Assembly (NCBI GenBank): GCA_019413245.1
Contig: DXNX01000010.1
Coordinates: forward strand, 1-27,219
Source: Oscillospiraceae bacterium
GTDB taxonomy: Bacteria > Bacillota > Clostridia > Oscillospirales > Ruminococcaceae
Direction of reading: 5' to 3'
Length of the DNA stretch: 27,219 bases
Below the pieces are notes generated by a model. It had not been told where the DNA came from and made no database searches. It worked only from the letters and a program-made list of their open reading frames with translations. Below, in pieces: positions 1 through 8,160 of this stretch. Positions within the stretch are counted from its first letter, which is position 1. Each line of letters starts with the position of its first letter. The translations under genes were made by a program, and so were the position numbers.

Positions 1-290
1 CAAAAACGCAGGATTTGGCCTACATCAGCATTGACCTGACGGGGGCGGATGGCACCACAAAATCTTCTGAGGATACTGCGGTCACGGTGGAGGTTGACGG
101 TGCCGGGAAGCTGCTGGCCCTTGGTTCTGCACGGCCCAACATGGGGGAGAACTTTTTCTCCGATACCCACACGACCTACTACGGCAAGGCGTTGGCCGTG
201 GTCCGCGGCGGCGATGCCCCCGGAAAGATTACGGTTACGGTGAAAGCAAAAGGCCTGCTGGCCAAAACGCTTGAATTGGAAGTGATCTGA
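1..290 (+). CDS. GH2 beta-galactosidase-like protein, C-terminal fragment
   Basis: This is the 3' end of a gene that begins before the window; the reading frame is open from base 3 and stops with TGA at 288-290. About 95 residues are visible. They form an all-beta, Ig-like module with the pattern AYISIDLTGADG, then V-x-VEVDGAGKLLALGSA, then a YYGKALAVVR-like segment and a short KAKGL strand near the end. This pattern is typical of the last domain of clostridial family GH2 beta-galactosidases, where the strand containing G-x-G-x-L-x-x-x-GSA is followed by 'GKALAVVR'. The catalytic TIM barrel is not in the window, so the substrate cannot be judged. The gene ends before a strong terminator. The assignment rests on this tail alone; another multidomain glycoside hydrolase ending in the same domain is possible. 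Confidence 0.72.
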   Translation, partial: KTQDLAYISIDLTGADGTTKSSEDTAVTVEVDGAGKLLALGSARPNMGENFFSDTHTTYYGKALAVVRGGDAPGKITVTVKAKGLLAKTLELEVI

Positions 291-331
291 GGAAAGGGTA
301 TAGGCCAGACGGCAGATCCCGATGTCTCACC

Positions 332-364
332 AAAAAGACTGCAACAATCGTTGCAGTCTTTTTT
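332..364. terminator. Bidirectional intrinsic terminator between GH2 fragment and GH78
   Basis: The arms AAAAAGACTGCAA (332-344) and TTGCAGTCTTTTT (351-363) are perfectly complementary around a 6-base loop. A run of T follows on the plus strand and a run of A precedes it, so it works as a U-tract terminator in both directions. It lies between two convergent genes, the GH2 fragment (+) and the rhamnosidase (-). Confidence 0.92.
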
Positions 365-444
365 ACGTGATCTACTTCATAGATTTTGCGGGAAATTCAC
401 ATTCTTCCGGAAGAGGGAACATCGGCTGCGCTATGAAGCGACCT

Positions 445-3057
445 TTAGAGCCTGTGCGTGCCAGCAGATAGCATTCGTGTTCTTCCGTCCGGAAGGTGAA
501 TGTGTGCTGTGATATTGGTGGGAATGGTGAATTCGTAGGTGACCGTATCTCCTTCATACCGCCAGCCGCTTTCGATTCGGCCTGCAGGCGAATCATAAAC
601 AGCTTTGGCGTACCCCAGCGCTTTGTGCGGAGTGGGAGCAATGGTCAGTTGACCGTCCGTGAAGTGAATGCCGCAGACGCCCCCGAACAGCCAGCCGCAG
701 ATAGCACCGTAGGAGTAGTGGTTCAGGGATTCGTGTGGTTTGCCCTCGGCGTCAATGCCGGTCCAGGTTTCCCACATCGTGTTGGCTCCTTTGTTTACCT
801 CATACAGCCAGCCCGGAGCCTCCGGCTGCAGCAGCAGGCGGTAAGCGGTATCAATGTAACCGTATTGGGCCAGCACACCGCACAGGAAAGGGGTGGAGAG
901 AAATCCGGTGTTCAGATGGCAGCCGTTATCCACCACCATCTGGTTTAAAGTGGCGGCAGCCGCCCGGCTCTCCTCCTCACCCAGCAGGGCAAAGGCAATG
1001 GCCCGGACGTATTCACACTGGCGGTCCGAGTGAATGACGCCGTTCTCTGTGAAAGCTGCACGGTAGGCCTTTACGGCCTTATCGGCGGTAGCACGGTAAG
1101 CTTCGGCTTCTTCCTGCCGCCCCAGTACGGCCGCAATTTCGGCCAGCAACCGGCCGGAGTAGGCCAGGTACGCTGTACCTACGCTCTTGCGGGGATTGGC
1201 CATGGCCTGCATGGGTGTCACCCCGGGTTCGCACCACTCGCCGTAGTCCAGGCCGTTGAGCACCGTGTATTTGGCATACTCGCCGCTCTGTTGCTCTTCC
1301 GTGGTCTGCTGGGCCCGGCCCAGCAAAAAGGCATACCACCGCTGCATCATCTCATAGTTATCGGCCAGTATGCGGCGGTCGCCGGTGCGCTTATAGAGAG
1401 CGTAGGGCACCAAAATGGCGGCGTCCCCCCAGCCGGCGGACATGCACAGCATGGGTGTCATATACCCGGGGCGGCTGTTGGGCGGGGCAATGTTGGCCAT
1501 CCGTCCGTCAGGGTACTGGTTCAGACGGCATTCCTTCAGCCACTTGGCAACCACCGGGTAGCAGTCCATCAGGGTCAGGCCGGTCTCAATAAAGACGCCC
1601 ATGTCTCCGGTCCAGCCCGCCCGTTCCCGGGTGGGGCAGTCGGTAGGAATGTCGCAGAAGTTGCCTTTCTGGCTCCAGATGCTGTTGGCTACCAGCCGGT
1701 TTGCCGCTTTGTTCCCGCAGGTGAAAGAGCCGGTGACCGCCATATCGGAGTAGACTGCATGGGCGGTGAACACCGCCCCGGTCAGGTCTGCATCCGTCTC
1801 TACTTTGGCATACTGAAAGCCCATGATGGTGAAGCTGGGTTTCCAGTGATTTACCCCTTCCTTGCAGATCAGCTCCAGCATCTGGGCGGTGCCGCCTTCA
1901 TTGTGGCGGCTGCGGTCCTGGAAGTTCTCCTGGGTGAAGTTGCCGTTTTCATCCAGCGTTTCACCACAGGTCAGCAGGACTTTCTGTCCCGCATGAGCGG
2001 TAAGGGTCATCTCCACATAGCCGGCAATGTTCTGGCCGAAATCTAGCACGGTTTCTCCGTTGGGGGCGGTGAACAGCCGCCCGGGAAACGCCTCCCGCTC
2101 CCGGATGGGAACCGTATTCATGCCGGTGACAGGCAGGGCATCGCGGTAGGTTCGTACTTCGTGCCAGCCGGCAAGAGAACCTTCCAGCCGGGCGTCATAC
2201 ACTTCGCCCTGCTGTAAATCATTCTGGCGGATGGGGCCCTGCTGGGTGGCCTGCATGGTATCGTCCGAAACACAGACCACTTTGCCATCAACCTCCAACT
2301 GGAAGAGAACGCCCAGCGTATCGCCGAAGAGGTTGCGGTCACCGTCTACGCCGCTGGTGCTGCGGTACCAGCCGTCGCCCAAGGCGATCAGCAGCTCGTT
2401 TTCCCCCTCCCGCAGAAGATCTGTCACGTCGTAGGTCTGGGCGCCCAGGTGCTTGTCAGCGGTAAAACTGCCGGGAGCCAGCACCATATCGCCCACCCGT
2501 ACACCGTTGAGCCAGACTGCGTACAGTCCTTTGGCGGTGATGTACAGACGTCCGCGACCGGACGGAGCGGTGAAGGTTTTTCGCAGATAGGAGGCCGGAC
2601 GGTGGGGCTGGTAGGGCTCCGCCGCACCCTTGCCGGCGGCCTCTTTCTCGGCCTGCTTGCGCTCCCAGTTGGGGCGGGCAAAGGCGTTGATGGCGTCGTC
2701 ACCGGGAATATCCAACGGTGCAGTCTCAGGGGCAACCCACAGCCCCTGCCATTCCCCGGTGGAAAGTCCCGTCTCAAACCGGGCCTCGCTCCAGGGGCCG
2801 GGACAGTTATTTTCGTCCCACAGCCGGACCTTCCAGCTGCCCCGGACCCGGGCCCCTTCTATGGCGGGAGCATCGGCATGAATACTTTGGCTTGCCACCT
2901 TGCCGCTTTCCCAGACAAGGGTATCGTCTGCCGTCAGGTGGATCTCATAAGCGGTCTGGCGCAATCCGCCGGTGCATTGCCAGGATAAAAACAATGGGCC
3001 GCCATCCATTCCAAGAGGGGCCGTCAGGTGATTGGTTTGAAGATTGGTTGCTTGCAC
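445..3057 (-). CDS. GH78 alpha-L-rhamnosidase
   Basis: Predicted to hydrolyse terminal alpha-L-rhamnose from plant glycosides, flavonoids or pectic rhamnogalacturonan. The protein has 870 residues, usual for the family, with no signal peptide, so it probably acts in the cytoplasm. The N-terminal third holds the beta-sandwich domains of bacterial rhamnosidases (an Ig-like segment, then a jelly-roll with the 'YITAKGLYAVWLNG' pattern near residue 170). The (alpha/alpha)6 barrel carries the family signature DCPTRERAGWTGD with E478 and D485, and a second signature, MWE, with E763; in characterised GH78 enzymes the equivalent two glutamates are general acid and base. A beta-sandwich with TIAPTPHKALG-like sequence closes the protein. 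The start is GTG at 3057, preceded by AAAGGA; there is no better ATG nearby. It is transcribed alone and ends at the bidirectional terminator. Confidence 0.93.
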   Translation of the reverse strand: MQATNLQTNHLTAPLGMDGGPLFLSWQCTGGLRQTAYEIHLTADDTLVWESGKVASQSIHADAPAIEGARVRGSWKVRLWDENNCPGPWSEARFETGLSTGEWQGLWVAPETAPLDIPGDDAINAFARPNWERKQAEKEAAGKGAAEPYQPHRPASYLRKTFTAPSGRGRLYITAKGLYAVWLNGVRVGDMVLAPGSFTADKHLGAQTYDVTDLLREGENELLIALGDGWYRSTSGVDGDRNLFGDTLGVLFQLEVDGKVVCVSDDTMQATQQGPIRQNDLQQGEVYDARLEGSLAGWHEVRTYRDALPVTGMNTVPIREREAFPGRLFTAPNGETVLDFGQNIAGYVEMTLTAHAGQKVLLTCGETLDENGNFTQENFQDRSRHNEGGTAQMLELICKEGVNHWKPSFTIMGFQYAKVETDADLTGAVFTAHAVYSDMAVTGSFTCGNKAANRLVANSIWSQKGNFCDIPTDCPTRERAGWTGDMGVFIETGLTLMDCYPVVAKWLKECRLNQYPDGRMANIAPPNSRPGYMTPMLCMSAGWGDAAILVPYALYKRTGDRRILADNYEMMQRWYAFLLGRAQQTTEEQQSGEYAKYTVLNGLDYGEWCEPGVTPMQAMANPRKSVGTAYLAYSGRLLAEIAAVLGRQEEAEAYRATADKAVKAYRAAFTENGVIHSDRQCEYVRAIAFALLGEEESRAAAATLNQMVVDNGCHLNTGFLSTPFLCGVLAQYGYIDTAYRLLLQPEAPGWLYEVNKGANTMWETWTGIDAEGKPHESLNHYSYGAICGWLFGGVCGIHFTDGQLTIAPTPHKALGYAKAVYDSPAGRIESGWRYEGDTVTYEFTIPTNITAHIHLPDGRTRMLSAGTHRL

Positions 3058-3091
3058 GGTTCTGCAGTCCTTTCCCTTTCAGATTGTTTTC

Positions 3092-3097
3092 ATTATA
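3092..3097 (-). promoter_or_regulatory. Predicted -10 box for the GH78 gene
   Basis: On the minus strand a perfect TATAAT lies 35 bases upstream of the GTG start. The -35 region at 17 bp spacing is poor, so this promoter may need an activator. Only the -10 element is well supported. Confidence 0.5.
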
Positions 3098-3176
3098 GCG
3101 AAAAAACAGGGACTATACGGGGTGATAATTTGGAATGTGGGGTGAATTTTCATGCAATATGAAGACTGTTGCAAAT

Positions 3177-3218
3177 GAAAAGCCCGGGCAGCATTTTGAA
3201 AACAAAATGTGCCGGGCT
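3177..3218 (-). terminator. Intrinsic terminator downstream of the MATE gene
   Basis: AGCCCGGGCAGCATTTTG (3181-3198) pairs with CAAAATGTGCCGGGCT (3203-3218) around an AAAA loop, with a small 2-base bulge. On the minus strand it is followed by TTTT. It lies 34 bases past the stop codon of the exporter gene and upstream of the rhamnosidase promoter. Confidence 0.82.
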
Positions 3219-3251
3219 CTTTTGGACGTGAGGATAACACGTTGGGGCACT

Positions 3252-4607
3252 TTATGGACAGGTTCGAGGCCGGAGGCTGCTCGTCAATTTATGCCAGACC
3301 ATAATAAAGAGCAGCAGAGCAATGGCTGCACTGAGCAGGTCGGTGGCGGCACGGGCAGCCGCCAGGCCGGGCAGCCCCAGCAGATGGTGGAACCCGTACA
3401 GGGCCGGAACCAGCAGCACGCCCTGGCGCAGGGCGGAAAGAAGGGTGGCACTGCCGGCATAGCCGGCGGCCTGCAGGAAATTGATGCCCAGATAGTACAG
3501 GCCCAGCAGCGGACTGCCTGCCAGCAGCCAGGGAAGAAGCTGGCGAGCCAGGAACACTGCCTCAGGATCGGATAAAAACAGTCCAATCAGCGGCCGCTGT
3601 GCCAGCAGGCAGAACAGAGAAAACAGGGTGCCAAAACCTACGGTCAGGCCCAAACTTCTGGTCAGGACTGCCCGAAGCCGGGGGAGATTCCGTCCGCCCA
3701 CATTATAGGAAAGCAATGGCTGCAATCCCATACAGATGCCCATCTGGACCAGGGTCACGACCATGGCGGATTTGTCGGCGGCTGCCATGGCAGCCAGGGC
3801 GTTGGTGCCGTAAGCAGCCAACAGACGATTGCTGAAACTGCCGGCCAGACCACTCAGCAGACTGCTTACCCCATTGGGCAGGCCCAGAGTCAGGACCCGC
3901 CCCAGCCGGGAGGGGCAGCGCAGGGCATCGGCAGGTCGCAGACTCAGGGCATCAGAACGGCAAAGAATGTGGTGAAGGTAAAGCCCACTGGCCACCAGAT
4001 TGCCCAGCATGGTGGCTGCGGCAGCTCCGGCAATGTTCCAGCCGAAAGCCAGGATGAAAAGCGGGTCCAGCAGGATATTGGTAAGGCTTCCGGCCAGGTT
4101 GCCCACCAGTCCCCGGCGGATGGCGCCGTCTGCCCGCAGCAGGGTGGCTGCGGAAACTGAGAAGATCATGGCCGGGGCACCCAGAGCCAGGATGCGCAGG
4201 TAATGGGTAGCGTAAGGCAGGATCTCGGCATTGGTGCCCAGCAAATACAAAATCGGTTCACAGAACAGATTCAGTACCACGGCCAGGAGTACGCCGGTCA
4301 GAAGGCCACACCAACCGCAAAGGCTGGAAACGCACCGGGCGTCCTGACGGTCGCCAGCGCCCAAAGAACCGGCCACCACGGCACAACCGCCCATGCCCAG
4401 CACAGTGGCACCGGCAGAAGCCAGGGTGAAAACAGGCCCCACCACCGCCACCGCTGCGGTCAGGGCGGTATCCTGCAGCAATCCGATAAAAAACAGGTCG
4501 GTCATATTATAGATGATCATGACCAGAACCGACAGGACAGAGGGGCCCACCAGCGCACCGATAGCCTGCCAGACAGGCGCCTCCTTGAACAGCCGTTCGC
4601 TCTGCAC
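3252..4607 (-). CDS. MATE-family multidrug/metabolite exporter
   Basis: Predicted cation-coupled exporter of the MATE branch of the MOP superfamily, in the cytoplasmic membrane. The protein has 451 residues, the usual family length, with about twelve hydrophobic segments in two similar halves. The first helix region (residues 10-50) shows IGALVGPSVLSVLVMIIYNMTDLFFIG, recalled here by its P-x-x-x-x-x-x-x-x-x-YNMTDLFFIG core, the usual MATE opening. I chose the GTG at 4607 because GGAGG sits 7 bases upstream and the hydrophobic core starts right after; a longer reading from 4772 would add a non-membrane leader that runs into the promoter region. It is divergent from a TetR regulator with 169 bp between them, a classic exporter/repressor arrangement. 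The substrate is unknown. Confidence 0.9.
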   Translation of the reverse strand: MQSERLFKEAPVWQAIGALVGPSVLSVLVMIIYNMTDLFFIGLLQDTALTAAVAVVGPVFTLASAGATVLGMGGCAVVAGSLGAGDRQDARCVSSLCGWCGLLTGVLLAVVLNLFCEPILYLLGTNAEILPYATHYLRILALGAPAMIFSVSAATLLRADGAIRRGLVGNLAGSLTNILLDPLFILAFGWNIAGAAAATMLGNLVASGLYLHHILCRSDALSLRPADALRCPSRLGRVLTLGLPNGVSSLLSGLAGSFSNRLLAAYGTNALAAMAAADKSAMVVTLVQMGICMGLQPLLSYNVGGRNLPRLRAVLTRSLGLTVGFGTLFSLFCLLAQRPLIGLFLSDPEAVFLARQLLPWLLAGSPLLGLYYLGINFLQAAGYAGSATLLSALRQGVLLVPALYGFHHLLGLPGLAAARAATDLLSAAIALLLFIMVWHKLTSSLRPRTCP

Positions 4608-4647
4608 AGAAAGTCCTCCTTTTAAAAGAACGCATGATGATTTTGCG

Positions 4648-4657
4648 AACACGTGTT
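4648..4657. promoter_or_regulatory. 10-bp palindrome in the MATE/TetR intergenic region
   Basis: AACACGTGTT is a perfect palindrome. It overlaps the start of the predicted tetR -35 box and is a possible second regulator half-site. It is short, so it could be chance. Confidence 0.35.
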
Positions 4658-4684
4658 GCTTTTTCTTCTGCCTTTCAGTATACT
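4656..4684 (+). promoter_or_regulatory. Predicted promoter of the tetR gene
   Basis: TTGCTT (4656-4661), a 17-bp spacer and TATACT (4679-4684) form a good sigma-A-type promoter reading towards the TetR gene at 4777. The -10 box lies inside the palindrome at 4675-4686. Confidence 0.6.
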
Positions 4685-4686
4685 GA
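4675..4686. promoter_or_regulatory. Candidate TetR operator
   Basis: TCAGTATACTGA is a perfect 12-bp palindrome centred between two divergent promoters and overlapping both -10 hexamers. TetR-family proteins bind palindromes as dimers, commonly at their own divergent promoter. The site is seen in the sequence; binding is inferred. Confidence 0.55.
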
Positions 4687-4705
4687 GGAAAAAGATCCGG
4701 CGCAA
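4677..4705 (-). promoter_or_regulatory. Predicted promoter of the MATE gene
   Basis: On the minus strand TTGCGC (4700-4705), a 17-bp spacer and TATACT (4677-4682) read towards the exporter start at 4607. Its -10 box overlaps the tetR -10 box within the same palindrome, so one bound protein could block both promoters. Confidence 0.55.
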
Positions 4706-4776
4706 TCAGCAATAGAGCGGCAGCTGTTGCTTTGTGCGACATAAAGCGTCTGGCTGTTGCAAAAAGGAGCACAAAT

Positions 4777-5349
4777 ATGAAAACTGATCCGCGTACCCGT
4801 TATACACGGGAGATCATCACCACCGCCTTCTGGCAACTTCTGCAGCAAAAGCCGATGGAGAAGATCACCGTCAAAGAGGTCTGTACCCTGGCGCAGATCA
4901 ACAGGGGAACCTTTTACCGGCATTTCCGGGATTGTTATGATCTGATGGAACAGTTGGAGGAACAGGCCCTGGAACAGCTGGAAGCAGCCTTGGTGAGTAC
5001 CCGAGACCGGGGCGTGCAGGAGGTTCTGCTTTCCATGCTGCAAAAGCTGCAGAACGACGAGGATTTTCTGGCAGTTCTGGCGCGGCAGAGCCCGGACGAT
5101 GCCTTTCTGCACCGGGTGGTGGGGTGTTGTTTTCACTATATGGACCTGCGGATGGACGCTGGAGAGCGCACCGGGGCGGATGACGGCTGGAGGGGAATGC
5201 AGAATACCTTTTTGTTTGCGGGGGCTTCCGGGGTGATGTCATACTGGCTGCACAGTGACCGGAAAGCGCCGCCGGAACAGGTGGCGGCGGCCATTGCGGC
5301 GCTGTGTGCCGGAGCGGCCAGCGTGGCGCCGCCAGCATATTCTCTATAA
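4777..5349 (+). CDS. TetR/AcrR-family transcriptional regulator
   Basis: Predicted ligand-responsive dimeric repressor, probably of the divergent MATE gene and of itself. The protein has 190 residues, typical for the family. The N-terminal DNA-binding domain is clear: TRYTREIITTAFWQLL (helix 1), then ITVKEVCTLAQINRGTFYRHF near residues 28-48, containing the helix-turn-helix and the conserved G-T-F-Y-R/x-H-F of the family. The C-terminal half is helical and variable, with the pattern of the clostridial TetR_C domains, and ends with an alanine-rich helix. The ATG at 4777 has GGAG 8 bases upstream; an earlier in-frame codon at 4732 lacks a ribosome site. A strong bidirectional terminator follows. 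The ligand cannot be predicted. Confidence 0.9.
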   Translation: MKTDPRTRYTREIITTAFWQLLQQKPMEKITVKEVCTLAQINRGTFYRHFRDCYDLMEQLEEQALEQLEAALVSTRDRGVQEVLLSMLQKLQNDEDFLAVLARQSPDDAFLHRVVGCCFHYMDLRMDAGERTGADDGWRGMQNTFLFAGASGVMSYWLHSDRKAPPEQVAAAIAALCAGAASVAPPAYSL

Positions 5350-5351
5350 AG

Positions 5352-5389
5352 AAAACAGACAGCGAAGAAGTTCCTTCGCTGTCTGTTTT
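5352..5389. terminator. Bidirectional terminator between tetR and araC-type gene
   Basis: AAAACAGACAGCGAAG (5352-5367) pairs perfectly with CTTCGCTGTCTGTTTT (5374-5389) around a 6-base loop. It has A and T flanks suited to termination in both directions and separates two convergent regulator genes. Confidence 0.93.
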
Positions 5390-5405
5390 GGTGTGTAAAA
5401 GGGGG

Positions 5406-6605
5406 TCATCCACCCCTATATTCCATGGGGGTTTGTCCGGTCACTTCCTGAAAGATCCGGCTGAAATAGTTGCGGGTACTGAAACACAGGGCGGCAGCAA
5501 TCTCCTGTACGGTCTGGTCGGTGCTTTTCAGAAGGACCTTTGCCCGCTCAATTTTGGCAAACTTGATGTAGTCATTGATGCAAAGCCCAGTTTCCGCCTT
5601 GAACTTATGGGTCAGGTAATATTCGGTATATCCCACCACGGCTGCCAGATCGGCGGCCCGGATCTTCTGGTCCAGATGCATCTCGATGTAATCCACACAC
5701 TGCTGGACCGGACGGCTGAGCTTGGGATTGGTGCGGCATTTGTGTACCCGGCGGATAAAGTCATCGTACATCACCAGGCTAAGCGGATTCAGATCGTCCA
5801 GGGTTTTGGCAGACTCGGCGGTCTGGATATAACTGTCACCCAAAGCATAGGCCTCCTCGGGAGAAAGCCCGCCCTCAATGGCTGCACGGCACACCAGGGA
5901 GGTGAACACGATCACCGAAATTTTGCTTTGACGCAAGGCGTCATCGCTGTGTACCGGGACACCGGCACTCAAGGTCATGCTGTTGGACAGTGCCTGTTTG
6001 TAGTTCAGATCCCCGGTGCGTACCATCTGTAAAAGACCTTGTTCTGCCATCCAGACCTTGTGGCGGTCATGGGCAGGGGTATAGGTCGGATCATAGACTT
6101 TGGGCGGAGTTTCGCTGTTGATATCACTGATTTCCAGGTGGATTCCCGTCAGACAATAGTGCATCATCAAGGTGTACCGGTGCAGGATGGTATTTTGCAG
6201 TACAGGAACTTTGGCCAGGACCTGCTGCAGATGCATCGTCCAGGAAACACTGGTTTCCAGATGACTGTAATAGCGCAGGCCCTGTTCAATTCCTCGCATG
6301 GAAACATCCTGATAGAAGACCGGCCCCATTACCCAGGCACGTTTCAGCTTCCCGTTTTCCTTTTCAAAAGCGGCCGCCCACAGGATTCCCAGGGCGGTTC
6401 CCAGCGTAATGGGGGTATCATGGGCGGCGCCGTATTCCATCATCTGCTGTTTGCAGCCGAACAGGTCAAAAATACCGGACAGGAAGGCTTCGTCCGGGCA
6501 GTTGCTGCGCAGCAGGTTTCCCTTTTCGTCGTAACACCAGGTGAAAATCGGGCCGCCGCACTGCACCAGCTCTGCCAGCAATGCCATGCTCTGAAAAACT
6601 TCCAT
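5406..6605 (-). CDS. AraC-family transcriptional regulator
   Basis: Predicted DNA-binding regulator, most likely of the neighbouring GH1/transporter/GH2/GH43 genes. The protein has 399 residues. The C-terminal 100 residues form the double helix-turn-helix of AraC/XylS proteins: the first reads IRAADLAAVVGYTEYYLTHKFK and the second VQEIAAALCFSTRNYFSRIFQ, followed by TGQTPMEYR, the usual closing motif. The N-terminal 290 residues are not a cupin arm; they begin with a PIFTWCYDEKGNLL stretch and look like a PocR/PAS-like sensor, but I cannot name the domain. The ATG at 6605 follows GAGGTGG. The gene has its own extended -10 promoter and ends at the shared terminator. The target genes and sugar signal are inferred only from position. 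Confidence 0.9.
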   Translation of the reverse strand: MEVFQSMALLAELVQCGGPIFTWCYDEKGNLLRSNCPDEAFLSGIFDLFGCKQQMMEYGAAHDTPITLGTALGILWAAAFEKENGKLKRAWVMGPVFYQDVSMRGIEQGLRYYSHLETSVSWTMHLQQVLAKVPVLQNTILHRYTLMMHYCLTGIHLEISDINSETPPKVYDPTYTPAHDRHKVWMAEQGLLQMVRTGDLNYKQALSNSMTLSAGVPVHSDDALRQSKISVIVFTSLVCRAAIEGGLSPEEAYALGDSYIQTAESAKTLDDLNPLSLVMYDDFIRRVHKCRTNPKLSRPVQQCVDYIEMHLDQKIRAADLAAVVGYTEYYLTHKFKAETGLCINDYIKFAKIERAKVLLKSTDQTVQEIAAALCFSTRNYFSRIFQEVTGQTPMEYRGG

Positions 6606-6627
6606 CGGAACCACCTCGCTTGCCGTT

Positions 6628-6636
6628 ATTATATCA
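6628..6636 (-). promoter_or_regulatory. Extended -10 promoter of the AraC-type gene
   Basis: On the minus strand the sequence TGATATAAT fits the extended -10 form TGnTATAAT, 22 bases upstream of the ATG. The -35 region would fall within the terminator hairpin of the upstream GH1 gene and shows no match, as is common for extended -10 promoters. Confidence 0.6.
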
Positions 6637-6637
6637 T

Positions 6638-6668
6638 GAAAAAAGGGCTGCCGTACAGACAGCCCTTT
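6638..6668 (-). terminator. Intrinsic terminator of the GH1 gene
   Basis: AAAGGGCTG (6642-6650) pairs with CAGCCCTTT (6660-6668) around a 9-base loop. On the minus strand the hairpin is followed by a run of T. It lies just after the GH1 stop codon and separates GH1 from the AraC-type gene. Confidence 0.88.
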
Positions 6669-6675
6669 CTGGCTT

Positions 6676-7977
6676 TTACTCTCCGACGTAACTGCCCAGC
6701 ACTGCCAGACTGGGTTTGGGCGTGCGGGCCATGGTGGTGCGGTCCACGGCAATCAGCCCGAAGTTCATGGCAAAACCTTTCTGCCACTCAAAATTGTCCA
6801 TCAGGCTCCAGTGGAAGTATCCCTTCACCGGCAGACCGTCAGCTACACAACGCTGTACCCCGGCCAGGGCTTGCTCGATAAAGGCTGCCCGACGGGTGTC
6901 ATCGGCGGTGGCAATGCCGTTCTCGGTGACAATCAGGTCTCCGTGGAAGTCCTTGGCTACCCGGCGCAGTACATGTTCCAGGGCCTGGGGATAGAATTCA
7001 TAGTCCATCTGGGTCAGTTCTGCACCTTCGGGGGCGGGCAGCTGGCCGGTGGGGCCGTACAGAGTACGGGTGTAGTTCTGCACGCCCAGAAAGTCGTCTC
7101 CCTGAATATAGGGCAGGTAGTGGGTAAACTCCTCCTTCCAGGCCGCCTCGGCAAAGGGGTCTCCGCCCGGCTGGGCCTGCAGGTCATGGAGAGAAAGGGT
7201 CAGGCCCACCTTTACATGTGGGCAGATGGCCCGGATGGCCTCCCGAGCGGCGGTGTGGGCGCGCATGACCAGCAGATCTCCTTCGGGGGTACGCTCGCTG
7301 ACAAAGATCTTGGGCTGCGGGTCCCCAAAGACACCGGCGTTTTCAGCGGCGGCATATTTCATGTTCTCCATCATCTTCTGGAAATTCATGCCCACCTGCA
7401 CGGTGCCTTCGGCGGACTTGCCGGCGGCGGCAGCGGACTTGGCCGCCTGTTCGGCCATCAGGCGGAACCGCTTGGAAATCGCGGCCAGCTGCAGCCCCAT
7501 GTTGGCTTCGTTGATGGTGCAGACATAGTGCAGCTCATCGCCCAGCTGTTCCATTACATATGAGACATACCGCTTGAAATAGGAGATGGTGGACTCGGAC
7601 TCCCAGCCGCCTTTGGCGATCAGCCATCTGGGACTGGTGAAATGCAGCAGGGTAACCACCGGCTCCACCCCATGGGCCTTACAGCAGGCGATTACCTTGC
7701 GGTAGTGATCTACCTCGGCGGCGTCGAATTGGCCTTCCTCCGGCTCGATGCGCGCCCACTCAATGGAAAAGCGGTAGGCGTTGAGTCCGGCTTCGGCAAG
7801 CAATCGGATATCTTCCTCATATCGGTTATAATGGTCGCAGGCGATGCCACTGGGTTCGGTAAAGCTGGAGTGGGGCAGCTGTTCCTGGGCCCAGTAGTCG
7901 GAATGGATGTTGTTTCCTTCCACCTGGTGGGCCGCAGTGGCAGCACCCACCAGAAATCCTTTTGCAAATTTCTGCAT
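6676..7977 (-). CDS. GH1 family beta-glycosidase (beta-glucosidase type)
   Basis: Predicted intracellular retaining beta-glycosidase cleaving beta-linked glucose, galactose or a related sugar from oligosaccharides or aryl glycosides. The protein has 433 residues, near the family's usual 440-480. GH1 landmarks appear in order: the FLVGAATAAHQVEGNN opening, FSIEWARIEPEEG near residue 75, acid/base E157 in TINEANM, nucleophile E352 in VTENGIA, and the YFHWSLMDNFEWQKGF signature near residue 390. The acid/base motif has alanine where most members have proline (NEA, not NEP). The ATG at 7977 has AAAGGAGG 7 bases upstream. It is divergent from a GPH sugar symporter, not a PTS, so unphosphorylated sugars are the likelier substrate. 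Exact specificity is unknown. Confidence 0.93.
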   Translation of the reverse strand: MQKFAKGFLVGAATAAHQVEGNNIHSDYWAQEQLPHSSFTEPSGIACDHYNRYEEDIRLLAEAGLNAYRFSIEWARIEPEEGQFDAAEVDHYRKVIACCKAHGVEPVVTLLHFTSPRWLIAKGGWESESTISYFKRYVSYVMEQLGDELHYVCTINEANMGLQLAAISKRFRLMAEQAAKSAAAAGKSAEGTVQVGMNFQKMMENMKYAAAENAGVFGDPQPKIFVSERTPEGDLLVMRAHTAAREAIRAICPHVKVGLTLSLHDLQAQPGGDPFAEAAWKEEFTHYLPYIQGDDFLGVQNYTRTLYGPTGQLPAPEGAELTQMDYEFYPQALEHVLRRVAKDFHGDLIVTENGIATADDTRRAAFIEQALAGVQRCVADGLPVKGYFHWSLMDNFEWQKGFAMNFGLIAVDRTTMARTPKPSLAVLGSYVGE

Positions 7978-8028
7978 GGATAATCCTCCTTTTATTATCG
8001 AAACGTCAAAGTCCATTTTCTTGTCCGT

Positions 8029-8037
8029 ATCATACCA
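8029..8037 (-). promoter_or_regulatory. Predicted extended -10 promoter of the GH1 gene
   Basis: On the minus strand TGGTATGAT matches TGnTATnAT about 50 bases upstream of the GH1 start. No convincing -35 box is visible. Confidence 0.45.
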
Positions 8038-8121
8038 TACCCATCGGATTCTTATGGTGTAAAAATTGAAAATGAGGGATAAAAAATAGCTTATACAGGG
8101 AAATTACATGAATAATTGCAC

Positions 8122-8138
8122 CAATTTGTTGAAAATTG
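8122..8138. promoter_or_regulatory. Inverted repeat, candidate operator between GH1 and the symporter gene
   Basis: CAATTT and AAATTG are perfect inverted 6-mers with a 5-base spacer. They lie about 25 bp upstream of the symporter's -10 box, in the 239-bp divergent intergenic region, which otherwise holds only promoters. It is a plausible activator or repressor site, but AT-rich and short. Confidence 0.4.
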
Positions 8139-8160
8139 ACTCTTCTTTGCGATGGCGGTC

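Noticed and set aside
372..641. 89-codon minus-strand frame overlapping the 3' end of the rhamnosidase gene
   Set aside because: It is out of frame with GH78, shows no domain, and has no ribosome site of note.
3135..3575. 146-codon plus-strand frame running from the MATE terminator into the MATE gene
   Set aside because: It crosses a terminator hairpin and is antisense to the exporter; its sequence is Gln/Gly-rich with no family pattern.
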